Counted from the first letter of the stretch, positions 15,174-24,486 are shown. The stretch is DNA of 64,000 nt from a beta proteobacterium AAP65 (GCA_001295865.1 LJHW01000018.1:1-64000), one strand, 5' to 3'. Made by a program: numbers and translations. The notes: generated by a model not told the origin, from the sequence alone.

Positions 15174-17736
15174 TTTTCAGCAAAGGCGCGACCTGGCTGC
15201 GCCGTGCCACGCCCAGCTTGGACAGCAGGGCGGCCACATGGTGTTCCACCGTGCGCTCCGAGCGGTGCAGCTGTTGCGCGATCTCGGCATTGCTCAGGCC
15301 CTGGGCCAGCAGTTCGGCCACCTGGCGTTCGCGCTGGGTCAGGCCCAGGGGGTCCATCCGCGTGTGCCTGTAGGGGCCCCGCAGGCCAGCCGCGCGCAGC
15401 TGGCGCTGCACGGCGGCCAGCGCACCCTGGGCGCCCAGCTCGGCCAGCAGCGCCAAGCCCTTGTTCAGGCTCGTCTCGTCGCCTTCCACGAGCATCAGGG
15501 CAGCCTCCAGCCGGCAGCCGCGCTGCAGCCAGGCCTCGGCGGCGGCTTGCCAGTCACCGGCCTCGGCGGCGCGGTGCGGCAGGGCCAGCGGGCCGCTTGC
15601 TTCGGGCAAGGCGCTGCCGGCGCGGCGCCACCACTGGCGCATCTGGCCCTGCTGCCAGGGCCCGTCGGCGTAGGGCAGGCCTTGCTGCACACAGTGCAGC
15701 AAGGCCGCGTCATCCCCGCGCAGCCAGGCGGCTTCGGCCGCGCGCAGGCAGGCATACAGCGGCACCAGGTTGGAACGGCCGTGCCGTGCATCGTCCACAT
15801 GCGCAGCCCAGACCGCGGGGTCGTTCGCCTCGCCGCGCAGGGCCTGCAGGCGGCTGCGCAGCATGGCCGCCGACGCCAGCTGCCGGGTGGGCACCGACGC
15901 CATGGTGTCCAGCGTTTCGAGCACGGCCAGCATCTCGGGCCAGCAGGCTTGTTCGTCCAGCGCCAGGGCGCGGCTCACCACCAGGTGGGCCGTCACCATG
16001 TCCAGGTCGCGCTCGGCGCAGTAGCGGATGCCGCGCTCGGTGACGGCCAGGGCCCGCGCCAGCTCGCCGTGCTGCAGCGCCACGGCGGCCAGGTTGACCA
16101 TCGGCACGGCGGCCCGGTCGGGCCGGCCTTGCTGGATGGCGTCGCCGATGCAGGCCTCCAGCCGGTCGAAGGCCTCGGCCGATGGTTCCACGCTCAAGGC
16201 CACGGCGGCTGCCACGCTGCCGACGTTCAGCCGGCTCCGGGCGTCGCCTGAGGCTTCGGCGCTGCGCAGGGCCTGCTGCGCGTGCTGCAGCGCTTCAGAC
16301 GACCGCCCGGCGTTGGCCAGCGTGATGGCCAGGGCGCTGAAGGCGGCGCCGGCCGCGGCGTTGTCGAACTGCCCCTCCAGGGCCGCCACGGCCTGCTCAG
16401 CGAGGCCGAGCGCCTGGGGGTCGGGTGTGAGCTGCAGCGCCAGCTGCGCCAGGCTGATGGCGCTGCCCAGCCTGTCACCACAGGCCTGCTTCAAGGCAAT
16501 CGCTTCGCGCAGCGCCGCTGCCGATTCGGCGTTGGCCTGGATGTTGTGCAGCCGCAGCGCCAGTTGGTCGAGCAGCTCGGCGCGCTCGGCCGCCGGCGCG
16601 CCCTCGCTGTGCGCCAAGGCCAGCTGCAGCAGGCGCACGGCGGCGCGGTAGGCACTCACGGCGTCGGCCTCGGCGGCCGCCTTCGGTGCCAGGGCCCACA
16701 CCTGGGCCGACAGGCCCGCCGTTGCGGCATGGTGCACCTGCCGTGCCAGCAAGCCCGGCCGGGCCGGCAGCGTCTGCAGCCTTTCCAGCAGACCACGGTG
16801 CACCTGCCAGCGGCGCAGGGGCGGCAGGGCTGCTTCCAGCGCGCGGCGCGCCAGCTCGTGCTTGAAGACCAGCCAGGGCGGCCGGGCCTCCACCAAGGCC
16901 CGGGCAGCCGCGTTGTCCAGCCCCGGCAGGGCCTGGGGGTGCAGTGCCAGCAGTTGTTCGAGTTCCAGCCCGCCGGGCGAGCAGCTCAGCGTGTCCAGGG
17001 CGTCGCGTACCGGCGGGGACAGCAGATCGGCCTGCGCCAGAACGGTGTCGCGCAGGGAACCTGGCAGCGCGCCGGGCGCGGCATTCAGCAATTGCTGCAG
17101 ATAGAAGGGGTTGCCGCCGGTCAGGGCATGCAGCCCTTCGGCGCTGCGCTGGTGCCGAAGGGCCAGCGCGGCCACCGCGGCGGGCGACAGGGGGTCGAGC
17201 TCGATGCGCAGGGTGGCGGTTGTGCTCAGCGCGGCCAGCGTCTGGCGCAGTGGTGGATGCGCGTCCAGCTGGTCGGGCCGCAGCGTCAACAGCAGCGCAA
17301 AGCCCGCATCGGCCATGCGCCGGCCCAGGTAGCGCACGCAGTCGAGGGTGGCCTCATCGGCCCAATGCAGGTCTTCGATCACCAGCACGCGCGGGGCCGG
17401 TGGGTGGCGCAGCCAGGCCAGCAGGGCGGGAAAGAGACCGTTGTAGGTCTTGCCGGCATGGATGGCGTGCGCCAGCGAATCGGGCAAAGCGCTGGACAAG
17501 TCGACCAAGGGCCCGAGTGGGCGTGGGGTGTGCAGCGCGTCGCACCCCGTTCGCAGCCAGTGGAAACGGCCGTGGTCGGCCCTCACGGTGGCGTTCAGCA
17601 AGCTGGTTTTGCCCACACCCGCTTCGCCCGTCACCAGCACGCAGCGGCCTTGGCCGGAACGCAGGTCTGACAACGCGCTTGCGAGGGCTGCCAGCGCTGG
17701 CTCCCGCTCCAGCAGATTGCTTGGGTTGTTCGGCAT
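15157..17736 (-). CDS. Large LuxR-family ATP-binding transcriptional regulator (LAL/MalT type)
   Basis: 859 aa from ATG 17736; GTG 17760 and TTG 17763 are in frame but none has a good ribosome site. The N-terminal STAND/AAA module has Walker A GEAGVGKTS and Walker B VLVIEDLHWADEATLD. A long TPR-like helical region fills residues about 300-770. The C-terminal LuxR helix-turn-helix is complete: LTQRERQVAELLAQGLSNAE, then RSERTVEHHVAALLSKLGV. Such proteins are ATP-dependent switches that bind DNA as oligomers when an inducer is present. Targets are unknown. The 276 bases between its start and the end of the RCC1 gene show no gene. Confidence 0.88.
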   Translation of the reverse strand: MPNNPSNLLEREPALAALASALSDLRSGQGRCVLVTGEAGVGKTSLLNATVRADHGRFHWLRTGCDALHTPRPLGPLVDLSSALPDSLAHAIHAGKTYNGLFPALLAWLRHPPAPRVLVIEDLHWADEATLDCVRYLGRRMADAGFALLLTLRPDQLDAHPPLRQTLAALSTTATLRIELDPLSPAAVAALALRHQRSAEGLHALTGGNPFYLQQLLNAAPGALPGSLRDTVLAQADLLSPPVRDALDTLSCSPGGLELEQLLALHPQALPGLDNAAARALVEARPPWLVFKHELARRALEAALPPLRRWQVHRGLLERLQTLPARPGLLARQVHHAATAGLSAQVWALAPKAAAEADAVSAYRAAVRLLQLALAHSEGAPAAERAELLDQLALRLHNIQANAESAAALREAIALKQACGDRLGSAISLAQLALQLTPDPQALGLAEQAVAALEGQFDNAAAGAAFSALAITLANAGRSSEALQHAQQALRSAEASGDARSRLNVGSVAAAVALSVEPSAEAFDRLEACIGDAIQQGRPDRAAVPMVNLAAVALQHGELARALAVTERGIRYCAERDLDMVTAHLVVSRALALDEQACWPEMLAVLETLDTMASVPTRQLASAAMLRSRLQALRGEANDPAVWAAHVDDARHGRSNLVPLYACLRAAEAAWLRGDDAALLHCVQQGLPYADGPWQQGQMRQWWRRAGSALPEASGPLALPHRAAEAGDWQAAAEAWLQRGCRLEAALMLVEGDETSLNKGLALLAELGAQGALAAVQRQLRAAGLRGPYRHTRMDPLGLTQRERQVAELLAQGLSNAEIAQQLHRSERTVEHHVAALLSKLGVARRSQVAPLLKTSRPT

Positions 17737-18012
17737 CGTCCGGGGCGCGTGTATCGCCACCAAATCTATAGGAAACGGGCGCTGCCCACCCAGGGGTGGC
17801 CCCCAGGCGGGGGCTGTGCTGCAGGCGATGTGCTGCGCTCAGGGCGGCGGCAGGCCCCGGCTTCGACTGGCAGCCCTTTTTGTGCCGACTGCTGGGGCAC
17901 AGAGACTTCAAGCGGCCTCTGCATGGCGGACGTGGGGCGCGTTTGCGCGGGTCGGGATGACGTGGTTCATGCTTCGCTCCGATCGCTCAAGAGAAGGCGG
18001 GCCGTCCCCGGC

Positions 18013-20988
18013 TCAGGGAAAGTTCCGCACCGCCACTGGGGTGCTGCGGTCGGTGGTGCTGCCGTCGCCCAGTCGCCCCTGGGCGTTGAAGCCCCAGCAC
18101 CGCGCGCCGCCGTCGTCGGTCAGTGCGCAGCTGAAGTTGCTGCCCGCGCCGATGGCGATCGCGCCACTGCCCAGGCCCGACACCGCCACCGGCACGTTGC
18201 GGCGGGTGGTGGTGCCGTCGCCCAGTTGGCCGTTGCTGTTGAAGCCCCAGCACAGCACCGCGCCGGCCTGCGTGAGCGCGCAGGTTTGGTACGAGCCGAT
18301 GTTCACCGCGGCCACGCCGCTGCCCAGGCCCGTGACGGCCACCGGCCGCGAACTGCTGGTGTTGGCCCCCTGCCCCAGCTGGCCCGAGGTGCCCAGGCCC
18401 CAGCACACCAGGCCGCGGCTGGCGGTGATGGCGCAGCTTGTTTCGCCGAAGGCCTCGAGCGCGATGACGCCCGCCTCCAGGCCCACCACGTCGACCGGCA
18501 CGGTGCTGGAATTGGTGGTGCCGTCCCCCAGCTGGCCCGAGAAGTTGCCGCCCCAGCAGCGCACCGCGCCCGCGCTGGTGAGCGCGCAGCTGTGATAAAC
18601 GCCTGTGCTGATGGCGACGACGCCCGAACCCAGGCCGAGCACGTCCACTGGCACGTTGCTGGCCACCGAACTGCCCCGGCCCAGCTGCCCGCTGTTGCCG
18701 GCGCCCCAGCACTTCACGCCGCCTGCGCTGGTCAGCGCGCACATGTGCTCCCAGCCGGCGCTCAGCGCGACCACGCCGCCTTCCAGGCCCGACACCAGCA
18801 CGGGCGTGCTGCGGTTGAGGTTGCTGCCGTCGCCCACCTGGCCCGAGCCGTTGAGGCCCCAGCAGCGCACGGCGCCGTCTTCGGTGAGTGCGCAGGTGGA
18901 GTAGGCCGCCGTGGCCACGTGCACCACGCCCCGTTCGAGGCCGAAGACCGGCACCGCCGTGCTGATGGCGGTGGTGCTGCCGTTGCCCAGCTGGCCGGTG
19001 CTGTTGAAGCCCCAGCACTTGAGCGCCCCGGCCGCCGTGGTGGCGCAGGCGTGGCCGTCACCACCGTCGATGCGCGGCGCCAGCGGCAGGGTGCTGACCA
19101 CCGCCGACACGCTCTGGCTCAGCACCGCGCTCGACACCTGCCCCAGCGCGTCCGTCACCGTCAGCGTGACCTCGTAGCGGCCCGCGGCCGTGTAGCTGTG
19201 GCGCACGCTCGCGCCGCTGCCGCTGGCGCCGTCACCGAAGCTCCACTGCTGGCTCACCAGCGCCGGCTCGGTGGCGCCGCTGCGCTGCACGCTGTAGTCC
19301 ACCGTCAGGCCGCTGGCGCGGGCCTGGATGGCCACGGCAGGCGCGGCCGGCAGGTCCAGGCAGGCGTCGAGCAACGGCGCGGTGGCGCCGATCACGAGCT
19401 CGCGGCGCACTTCGGCCAGCGTCGGGTCGGCCGAGGTCAGGCGTACATCCAGCGTGGTGTTGAGCGGCAGGCCGCTGAACTGGAAGTTGGGGCTGTCGCT
19501 GCGCAGCACCTGGGCCGGGGCCAGGCGCTGTTCGCCGCGGAACACGCTGACCATCACCGCGTCGCGGCGGTAGCCCGCCCAGCCCTGCACGCAGCCCTGC
19601 AGCGTGAAGCGGTCGTCGTTCACCACCAGGTCGGGGAAGCGGGCCTCGGTGCTGGCCACCTCGGTGGTGACCGTGGTGGCGGGGGTGCCGTAGTTCTGCG
19701 CGGCCACCAGGCGCGCGCGCAGCGTGCCCGTGCCGGCCGCCACGTCCACCGCGTAGCTGCCGTCGCTCTGCGGCGCCACCGTGACCGTGGCCGCGCGCTC
19801 GCCGCTGATCTGCACGCGGTAGTTGGCCAGCGAGCCGCCGCTCAGCACCACGCGGCCCGTCACGCGCACGGTCTGCGCCGCCACCAGGCAGCGCGGCAGG
19901 CGCTCGGTGGCGCCAGCCGCGCCCGTGGCCAGGGTCAGGCTGTCCAGCACCACGCCGAAGCGGTCCACCAGCCGCACCTGCACCTGGGAGCGCTCGCGCA
20001 CCGCGAGCGTCTCGCCGCTGAGGCCGGAGCTGCCGTTGTAGTCCAGGCCCAGGGCCTGCACCGTGCCCGCGGTGGACGCGGTGCAGCGCGTGCCGGTGAG
20101 CGTGGTGCTCAGGTCGAGGAAGCTGCGCGTCATCACCTGGTCGGCGTTCCAGGTGCTGAAGTGGCTGACCTCGCCCTCGTAGAAGGGCGCGCCCGTGGCG
20201 GGGTCGGTCTTCAGCGTGGCGGTGCCCTCGCGGGTCCAGCGGCCGGTGTTTTCGTCCAGGTGGTACAGCGGGAAGCTGTCCGGCAGCGCGCCGGTGGCCA
20301 GCGCCGCCGGCGTCGCCGGGATGCGCAGCATGGCGGTGCGGCCGCTGGCGAGGTTCAGCGCGGCGCCGCTGGCGTCGCTGAACTTCACCGTCATCGCGCC
20401 CAATGACTCGATGGGCTCCCCGGTGGTGGCGTCCACCATCAGCCCGGGCATGCGGCCGATGTCGGCGCTGGGGTCGATGGGCGTGAGGTCGACGCTGGCG
20501 CTGCCGTTGGGCGCCTGCCCATCAGCGCGCACCAGGCTGCCGGCCGCCAGCGTCACGCGCGCCGGCGTGCCGGGCACGCGCAGCACGGCCGGCTGCGTGG
20601 GGTCGAAACTCTGCGTGCTGGCCACCGGCTGCAGCACCACACGCGGGGCGAGCCGGGCGTTGTCGGCGACCGAGGCCGCCACCTTCACGCCGCGCGTGTA
20701 GCCCGCCTTCTCCACCCGGATGACAGCGGCTTGCGCCAGGTCCAGCGTCAGGCTGAACCGGCCCTGGGCGTCGGTGGTGACGCTGCGGCTGGTGCCGCTC
20801 ACGGCGCTGGTCGACAGCACTTGCACAGTGGCCCCGTCGAGCGGCAGGCCGCGCTCGTCCACCACCAGGCCCTCGGTCTGCACCGTGGTGGGCGCGGGTG
20901 TGGGCGGGGGTGGGGGCGTGTCGGGCGACGAGCCGCCGCCGCAAGCGGCGAGCAGGGCCGTGAGCCACAGGATCAGGAGGGCGCGCAT
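18013..20988 (-). CDS. Giant lipoprotein with carboxypeptidase-regulatory-like, PKD and RCC1-repeat domains
   Basis: 991 aa. ATG 20988 is preceded by GGAG 6-7 bases upstream. The lipobox is LLAAC (Cys16), then a Gly/Ser/Pro linker. Residues about 40-125 look like a carboxypeptidase regulatory-like (CarboxypepD_reg) beta-sandwich (VVDERGLPLDGATVQV, DAQGRFSLTL, VRVEKAGY-like). A PKD domain occurs near 585-640 (WSFGDGASGSGASVRHSYT). Seven RCC1-type repeats with CALTxxGxVxCWG cores form a C-terminal beta-propeller. Paired Cys in each repeat suggest disulphides. It is probably a surface binding protein. An upstream direct-repeat box links it to the SARP-like regulator next door. Confidence 0.88.
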   Translation of the reverse strand: MRALLILWLTALLAACGGGSSPDTPPPPPTPAPTTVQTEGLVVDERGLPLDGATVQVLSTSAVSGTSRSVTTDAQGRFSLTLDLAQAAVIRVEKAGYTRGVKVAASVADNARLAPRVVLQPVASTQSFDPTQPAVLRVPGTPARVTLAAGSLVRADGQAPNGSASVDLTPIDPSADIGRMPGLMVDATTGEPIESLGAMTVKFSDASGAALNLASGRTAMLRIPATPAALATGALPDSFPLYHLDENTGRWTREGTATLKTDPATGAPFYEGEVSHFSTWNADQVMTRSFLDLSTTLTGTRCTASTAGTVQALGLDYNGSSGLSGETLAVRERSQVQVRLVDRFGVVLDSLTLATGAAGATERLPRCLVAAQTVRVTGRVVLSGGSLANYRVQISGERAATVTVAPQSDGSYAVDVAAGTGTLRARLVAAQNYGTPATTVTTEVASTEARFPDLVVNDDRFTLQGCVQGWAGYRRDAVMVSVFRGEQRLAPAQVLRSDSPNFQFSGLPLNTTLDVRLTSADPTLAEVRRELVIGATAPLLDACLDLPAAPAVAIQARASGLTVDYSVQRSGATEPALVSQQWSFGDGASGSGASVRHSYTAAGRYEVTLTVTDALGQVSSAVLSQSVSAVVSTLPLAPRIDGGDGHACATTAAGALKCWGFNSTGQLGNGSTTAISTAVPVFGLERGVVHVATAAYSTCALTEDGAVRCWGLNGSGQVGDGSNLNRSTPVLVSGLEGGVVALSAGWEHMCALTSAGGVKCWGAGNSGQLGRGSSVASNVPVDVLGLGSGVVAISTGVYHSCALTSAGAVRCWGGNFSGQLGDGTTNSSTVPVDVVGLEAGVIALEAFGETSCAITASRGLVCWGLGTSGQLGQGANTSSSRPVAVTGLGSGVAAVNIGSYQTCALTQAGAVLCWGFNSNGQLGDGTTTRRNVPVAVSGLGSGAIAIGAGSNFSCALTDDGGARCWGFNAQGRLGDGSTTDRSTPVAVRNFP
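18020..19062 (-). repeat. Seven tandem RCC1-type repeats, about 150 bp each
   Basis: Within the lipoprotein gene, seven units of about 50 codons each contain a core of the form [S/T/M/A]CALT-x2-G-x-V-x-CWG-x2-SGQLGDG, a PV pair about 10 residues later, and GLGSGV. Units differ at many positions, so this is an old protein-level repeat rather than a recent DNA duplication. Seven blades match the usual RCC1 propeller. Boundaries are approximate. Confidence 0.85.
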
Positions 20989-21018
20989 GGAAAGCTCCAC
21001 GAAGAGGGGATGGCGCCC

Positions 21019-21052
21019 ACTCTAGGAAGCCACCGTCTCCGCAGCGTCTCCG
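21019..21052 (-). promoter_or_regulatory. SARP-type direct repeat and -10 for the RCC1 lipoprotein gene
   Basis: On the minus strand CGGAGAC occurs at 21052-21046 and again at 21041-21035, exactly 11 bp apart, with GCTG between. Ten bases after the second copy comes TAGAGT (21024-21019), a plausible -10, about 30 bases before the start codon. Heptameric direct repeats with 11-bp periodicity just upstream of the -10 are the binding signature of SARP activators. The same arrangement precedes the SARP-like gene at 24142-24183. Confidence 0.65.
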
Positions 21053-21108
21053 CGGCAGGTCCACGTCGCCGCCATCGCCTCGCCCTGAAGGGGGCAGACG
21101 CCCGCGTC

Positions 21109-24090
21109 TCAGTAGGGCTGAAGGTCCAGGCGACGCAGCATCAGCTGCAGGCCGCCGCGCAGGGCCAGCGTGCGGGCTTCCGAGCGCCAGCGCCCGGCCA
21201 GCGGGTGCGCGGGCTCGAGCTCGGCCTGCAGCCACAGTGCCTCGGCGAGCTGTTCGCCCAACTGGTTGCGCCGCGCCAGCACGCTCATGGCGCCCGCCTG
21301 GGCCGCCGCCGCCGGCACGTCGCCCGCGGCCCGGGCCTGTTCCAGGTCCACGCGCGCCAGGCGCCCGTGCACCAGCGGGTGCGTGCTGCGCTGGGCCACC
21401 TGGCGCAGCCGGTCCACGCCGGCCTGCGGCCAGGGCCGCCCCAGGGCCAGGGCGGCCTGCACCTGCGCCAGCACGAACTGGCTCACGCGCAGGGGCTCGG
21501 GGCTCTCGCCCAGCAGGGCCCCGGCCTCGGCCAGCGCTGCCTGCGCGTCGGCGGGGCGGTCCCAGGCCAGCAGCACCCGCGCGCGGCGCACCAGGGCCTC
21601 GGCCTCGAAGCCAGGGCTGGCCTGGTCGCGCGCCAGTTGCAGCGCGCGCGCCAGCGCTTCGTCGGCTTCCTCGAAGCGGGCGGCGCTCAGCAGCACCACG
21701 CCCAGCACCATCAGCGAGATGGCCTCGGCGTGCACCACGCCGGCCCAGCTCTGCAGGCTGCGCCGCACCATGACCTCGGCCTCGGCGGCGCGGCCCAGCG
21801 CGTGCAGCATCACGGCCAGGTCGTTCTCGATGGTCATGCCGCTGCAGTATTCGGGGTGGCGCTGCAGCAGCCGCGCCAGCGCGTCGTGCGCGGCCTGGGC
21901 CTGGCCGCCGAACCAGTGGATCTGGCCTTCCCAGCTCAGCAGGCTGGGCCGCTGCGGCGCGAGGTCACGCACCTGCGCCAGCAGGGCCCAGGCGGCCGGA
22001 ATGTCGGGCTCGCGCATGGCCAGCTCGATCAGCACCTCCAGCGCGTCCACCCGCTCGGCCACGGGCAGGGCCGGCAGCAGCGCGCGCAGGCGCTCGGCAT
22101 GCACCTGGGCGCGCGCGATGTCGCCCGCGAACACGCGGTTGTCGACCAGCGCCGAGCGCAGCCGGCCCTCGATCTGGCGGCGGCGCTCGGCGTCGGCCAC
22201 CGCGCTCAGGCGCGCCTGCACGGCCTCGAGCGCCGCTTCGCCGCGCGAGAGGTCCTCGAACAGGTCGCAGGCGGCCAGCTCCAGCTGGGCGCGGAGGCTC
22301 TGTGCGGCGTCCAGCGACTCGTCGGCCACCCGGCGCCACAGCTGCCGCGCGATGGTGAAGTTGCCGCGCGCCTTGAGCTGCTCGGCGCCGCGGTGGGACC
22401 AGGCCAGCGCCGTCTGCGCTTCGCCGGCGGCGCGCCAGTGCTCGGCGATGGTCAGCGCGTCAGGCGGGTGGCCCACGTCGGCCTGCGCCGCCAGCCACAG
22501 CGCTGCATGGCGGTGCAGCGTGGCCCGGCGCGCGGGCGTGAGGCTGCGGTGCACGGCCTGGCGCACCAGGTCGTGGCGGCAGGCGAGAAGCTGGCCGTCA
22601 GGGCCGGCTTCGCGCAGCAGCCCGGCCGCGACGGCGCGCTGGCAGTCGCGGGCCCAGTCGGTGGTGGGCGTGCGGTCGCCGGCGTCTTCCCGCAGGGCCA
22701 ACGGCGGCACGGCCTGCACCAGCACGGCGGCGGCCTCCACGGCCGCGCGCAGCGGCGCGCTCAAGCCCTGCAGCCGGGTCATCACCAGCTCGTCGAGGCG
22801 GGCCAGGGTGGGCGCTGCCGGGGTGTCGGGGCCTTCTGTCCCGCCGGCGCTGAGCAGCTCGCCCAGCATGAAGGGGTTGCCGCCGCTGAGCGCGTGCAGC
22901 CGCTCGATGCGCTCGGGCTGCGCGGCCAGTGCCGGCTGCCGCAGCGCGCACACGCGGGCGACGGCCTCGCGGCCCAGCGGCGGCACGGCCACGGTCTCCA
23001 GCCGCGCGGCCTTGTGCAGGCCGTCGAGCTGCTGCTGCAAGGCCGCGCTCACCTCGTGCCGCCGCGCCGCGGCGCGCCAGCGCAGGCGTTCGCCGTGCGC
23101 CAGCGTCAGCAGCCACTCCACGGTGGCGGCGTCGCACCACTGCAGGTCGTCGACCACCAGCACGGGCGTGAGGGCCTCGAAGGCCCGCGTCAGCGCCTCG
23201 ACCAGGCGGGTGCGGGCGGTCAGCGCGTCCAGCGGCGGCAGGGCCTCGTCGGGCGCGAGTTCCGGCAGCACGCGCGCCAGGTCCAGGCGGTAGGGGCGCA
23301 GCGGGTGGGCGGGCTCGCGCAGGCAGCGCTCGAGCTGGCGGCCGTGTTCGCGCAGGGTGGCCAGCAGCGGCTGGTAGGGCATGGCGTGCAGGCCCTCCAG
23401 GCCGCGCAGCACCGGCGCGTGCGGGTGCGCGGCCATCAGCAGCGTGGTCTTGCCGGCGCCGGGCTCGCCCAGCAACAGCAGCGCGCGGGCGGGGCTGGCG
23501 CGCAGGCGTTCCATCTCGGCGTCGCGACCGATCGGGGTGCGGTCTTCGGGTCGGGGGGCGTCCGGGCCTGCCAGCGCCACGGGCCGGGTTGCGGCGGACC
23601 CGCGCGCCGGCTCGCCGGGCGCGCCTGGCAGCCCGCGCCGGCACGCTGCCAGCCAGGCCGCCATGCAGGCCGCGCCGGTGTCCTCGCACCACTGGGCAAA
23701 GCCGCCGTAGGCCGGCAGCTGCCAACCCGCCAGCCACCGGCCGGGGTTCAGTTCGGCCAGGGCGGCGGTGTCGCCCTCGGCCTGGGCCTGGCGCAGCAGC
23801 GCCAGGTCGCTGGGCAGGTCCAGGCGTACGCGGCTGCGCTCGGTGGCCAGCGCGTCGGCGTGGCCCCACCCGGCCAGCAGCTGCTTGCTGCGGTGCAGGT
23901 TGATGCGCAGCCGGTGCAGGGCGTCGGCCGGCGTGGCGTCAGGCCAGAAGATCAGGGCCAGCCGCTCGCGCGCCAGCCAGCCCTCGTGGTGGGCCAGCAC
24001 CACCAGCAAGGCGGCGGGCACGGTCAGGGGCAAGGGCAGCGGGGGCTGCCCTTCGGGAGTCCAGCGGGGGGCCTGCAGGAGTCGGAGCAT
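21109..24090 (-). CDS. SARP-like transcriptional regulator with AAA ATPase and TPR region
   Basis: 993 aa from ATG 24090 (GTG 24120 also in frame; neither has a clear ribosome site). Residues about 15-85 form an OmpR/SARP winged helix (LLVVLAHHEGWLARERLALIFWPDATPADALHRLRINLHRSKQ in outline), followed by a short BTAD-like region. The AAA/STAND module has Walker A GEPGAGKTT and Walker B VLVVDDLQWCDAA. The rest (about 480-993) is helical TPR-like. This is the architecture of large SARPs such as AfsR-like regulators. Repeats in its own upstream region match those before the RCC1 lipoprotein gene, pointing to autoregulation and activation of that neighbour. Confidence 0.82.
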   Translation of the reverse strand: MLRLLQAPRWTPEGQPPLPLPLTVPAALLVVLAHHEGWLARERLALIFWPDATPADALHRLRINLHRSKQLLAGWGHADALATERSRVRLDLPSDLALLRQAQAEGDTAALAELNPGRWLAGWQLPAYGGFAQWCEDTGAACMAAWLAACRRGLPGAPGEPARGSAATRPVALAGPDAPRPEDRTPIGRDAEMERLRASPARALLLLGEPGAGKTTLLMAAHPHAPVLRGLEGLHAMPYQPLLATLREHGRQLERCLREPAHPLRPYRLDLARVLPELAPDEALPPLDALTARTRLVEALTRAFEALTPVLVVDDLQWCDAATVEWLLTLAHGERLRWRAAARRHEVSAALQQQLDGLHKAARLETVAVPPLGREAVARVCALRQPALAAQPERIERLHALSGGNPFMLGELLSAGGTEGPDTPAAPTLARLDELVMTRLQGLSAPLRAAVEAAAVLVQAVPPLALREDAGDRTPTTDWARDCQRAVAAGLLREAGPDGQLLACRHDLVRQAVHRSLTPARRATLHRHAALWLAAQADVGHPPDALTIAEHWRAAGEAQTALAWSHRGAEQLKARGNFTIARQLWRRVADESLDAAQSLRAQLELAACDLFEDLSRGEAALEAVQARLSAVADAERRRQIEGRLRSALVDNRVFAGDIARAQVHAERLRALLPALPVAERVDALEVLIELAMREPDIPAAWALLAQVRDLAPQRPSLLSWEGQIHWFGGQAQAAHDALARLLQRHPEYCSGMTIENDLAVMLHALGRAAEAEVMVRRSLQSWAGVVHAEAISLMVLGVVLLSAARFEEADEALARALQLARDQASPGFEAEALVRRARVLLAWDRPADAQAALAEAGALLGESPEPLRVSQFVLAQVQAALALGRPWPQAGVDRLRQVAQRSTHPLVHGRLARVDLEQARAAGDVPAAAAQAGAMSVLARRNQLGEQLAEALWLQAELEPAHPLAGRWRSEARTLALRGGLQLMLRRLDLQPY

Positions 24091-24141
24091 GGGGGCGTTT
24101 GGACGGGGCCCAGCCGCCACGGGCTGCTGGTGAGGGTGCCC

Positions 24142-24183
24142 AGCTTAGGGCCGGAACGTCTCCGTGGCGTCTCCGCGTCTCCG
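24142..24183 (-). promoter_or_regulatory. Triple CGGAGAC direct repeat and -10 for the SARP-like gene
   Basis: On the minus strand CGGAGAC occurs at 24183-24177, 24175-24169 and 24164-24158. The last two are 11 bp apart with GCCA between. Ten bases after the last copy is TAAGCT (24147-24142), followed by GGG as at the RCC1 promoter. The identical repeat, spacing and distance to the -10-like hexamer in two promoters, one in front of a SARP-like gene, make this a convincing activator site. Confidence 0.65.
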
Positions 24184-24420
24184 AGGGGCTCCGCGACCCG
24201 GCCCGGCCGGCGCGCACGCTCGGCCCAGCCGCGCCTCCAGCGCAGACGCCCACTTCAGAATCGATGACCGGGCGCTTTGCAAGTTGAACCCTGCTGGGCA
24301 CTCGCATCAACAGCGCATGTCGAATGTTGAGACTCATGCCTGCCAGACGGCGCACCGTCCTGGCGAGCAGGACGCCACGGCACAACGCCACTCGTCCAGA
24401 CCCGTCGACTGTCGACACAG

Positions 24421-24462
24421 TTTACAGACTGTAAAGACGCTGAACAGTCTATGATCTGTAAA
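24421..24462 (+). promoter_or_regulatory. hipBA promoter and operators
   Basis: A perfect palindrome TTTACAG-A-CTGTAAA (24421-24435) is followed by a weaker site in which ACAG (24444-24447) and CTGT (24456-24459, within CTGTAAA) are 8 bases apart. A good -10, TATGAT (24450-24455), lies inside the second site, so a bound repressor would block transcription. HipB proteins autorepress through such palindromes. The rest of the 396-base gap (24091-24486) holds only the SARP-type site; nothing else is evident in 24184-24420. Confidence 0.7.
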
Positions 24463-24486
24463 TCGCGGTCACATCCTGGAGGCTGT

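Noticed and set aside
17749-20406. 885-codon plus-strand frame opposite the RCC1 lipoprotein
   Set aside because: Repetitive Ala/His/Arg/Gly antisense product of the repeats. The minus strand has a lipobox, PKD and RCC1 motifs and a promoter site.
20731-24267. 1178-codon plus-strand frame opposite the SARP-like regulator
   Set aside because: Antisense shadow with biased composition. The minus strand encodes Walker motifs and a winged helix.
24404-24416. Repeated GTCGAC upstream of hipBA
   Set aside because: Two adjacent 6-base palindromes are expected by chance in this composition, and they lie outside the clear operators.
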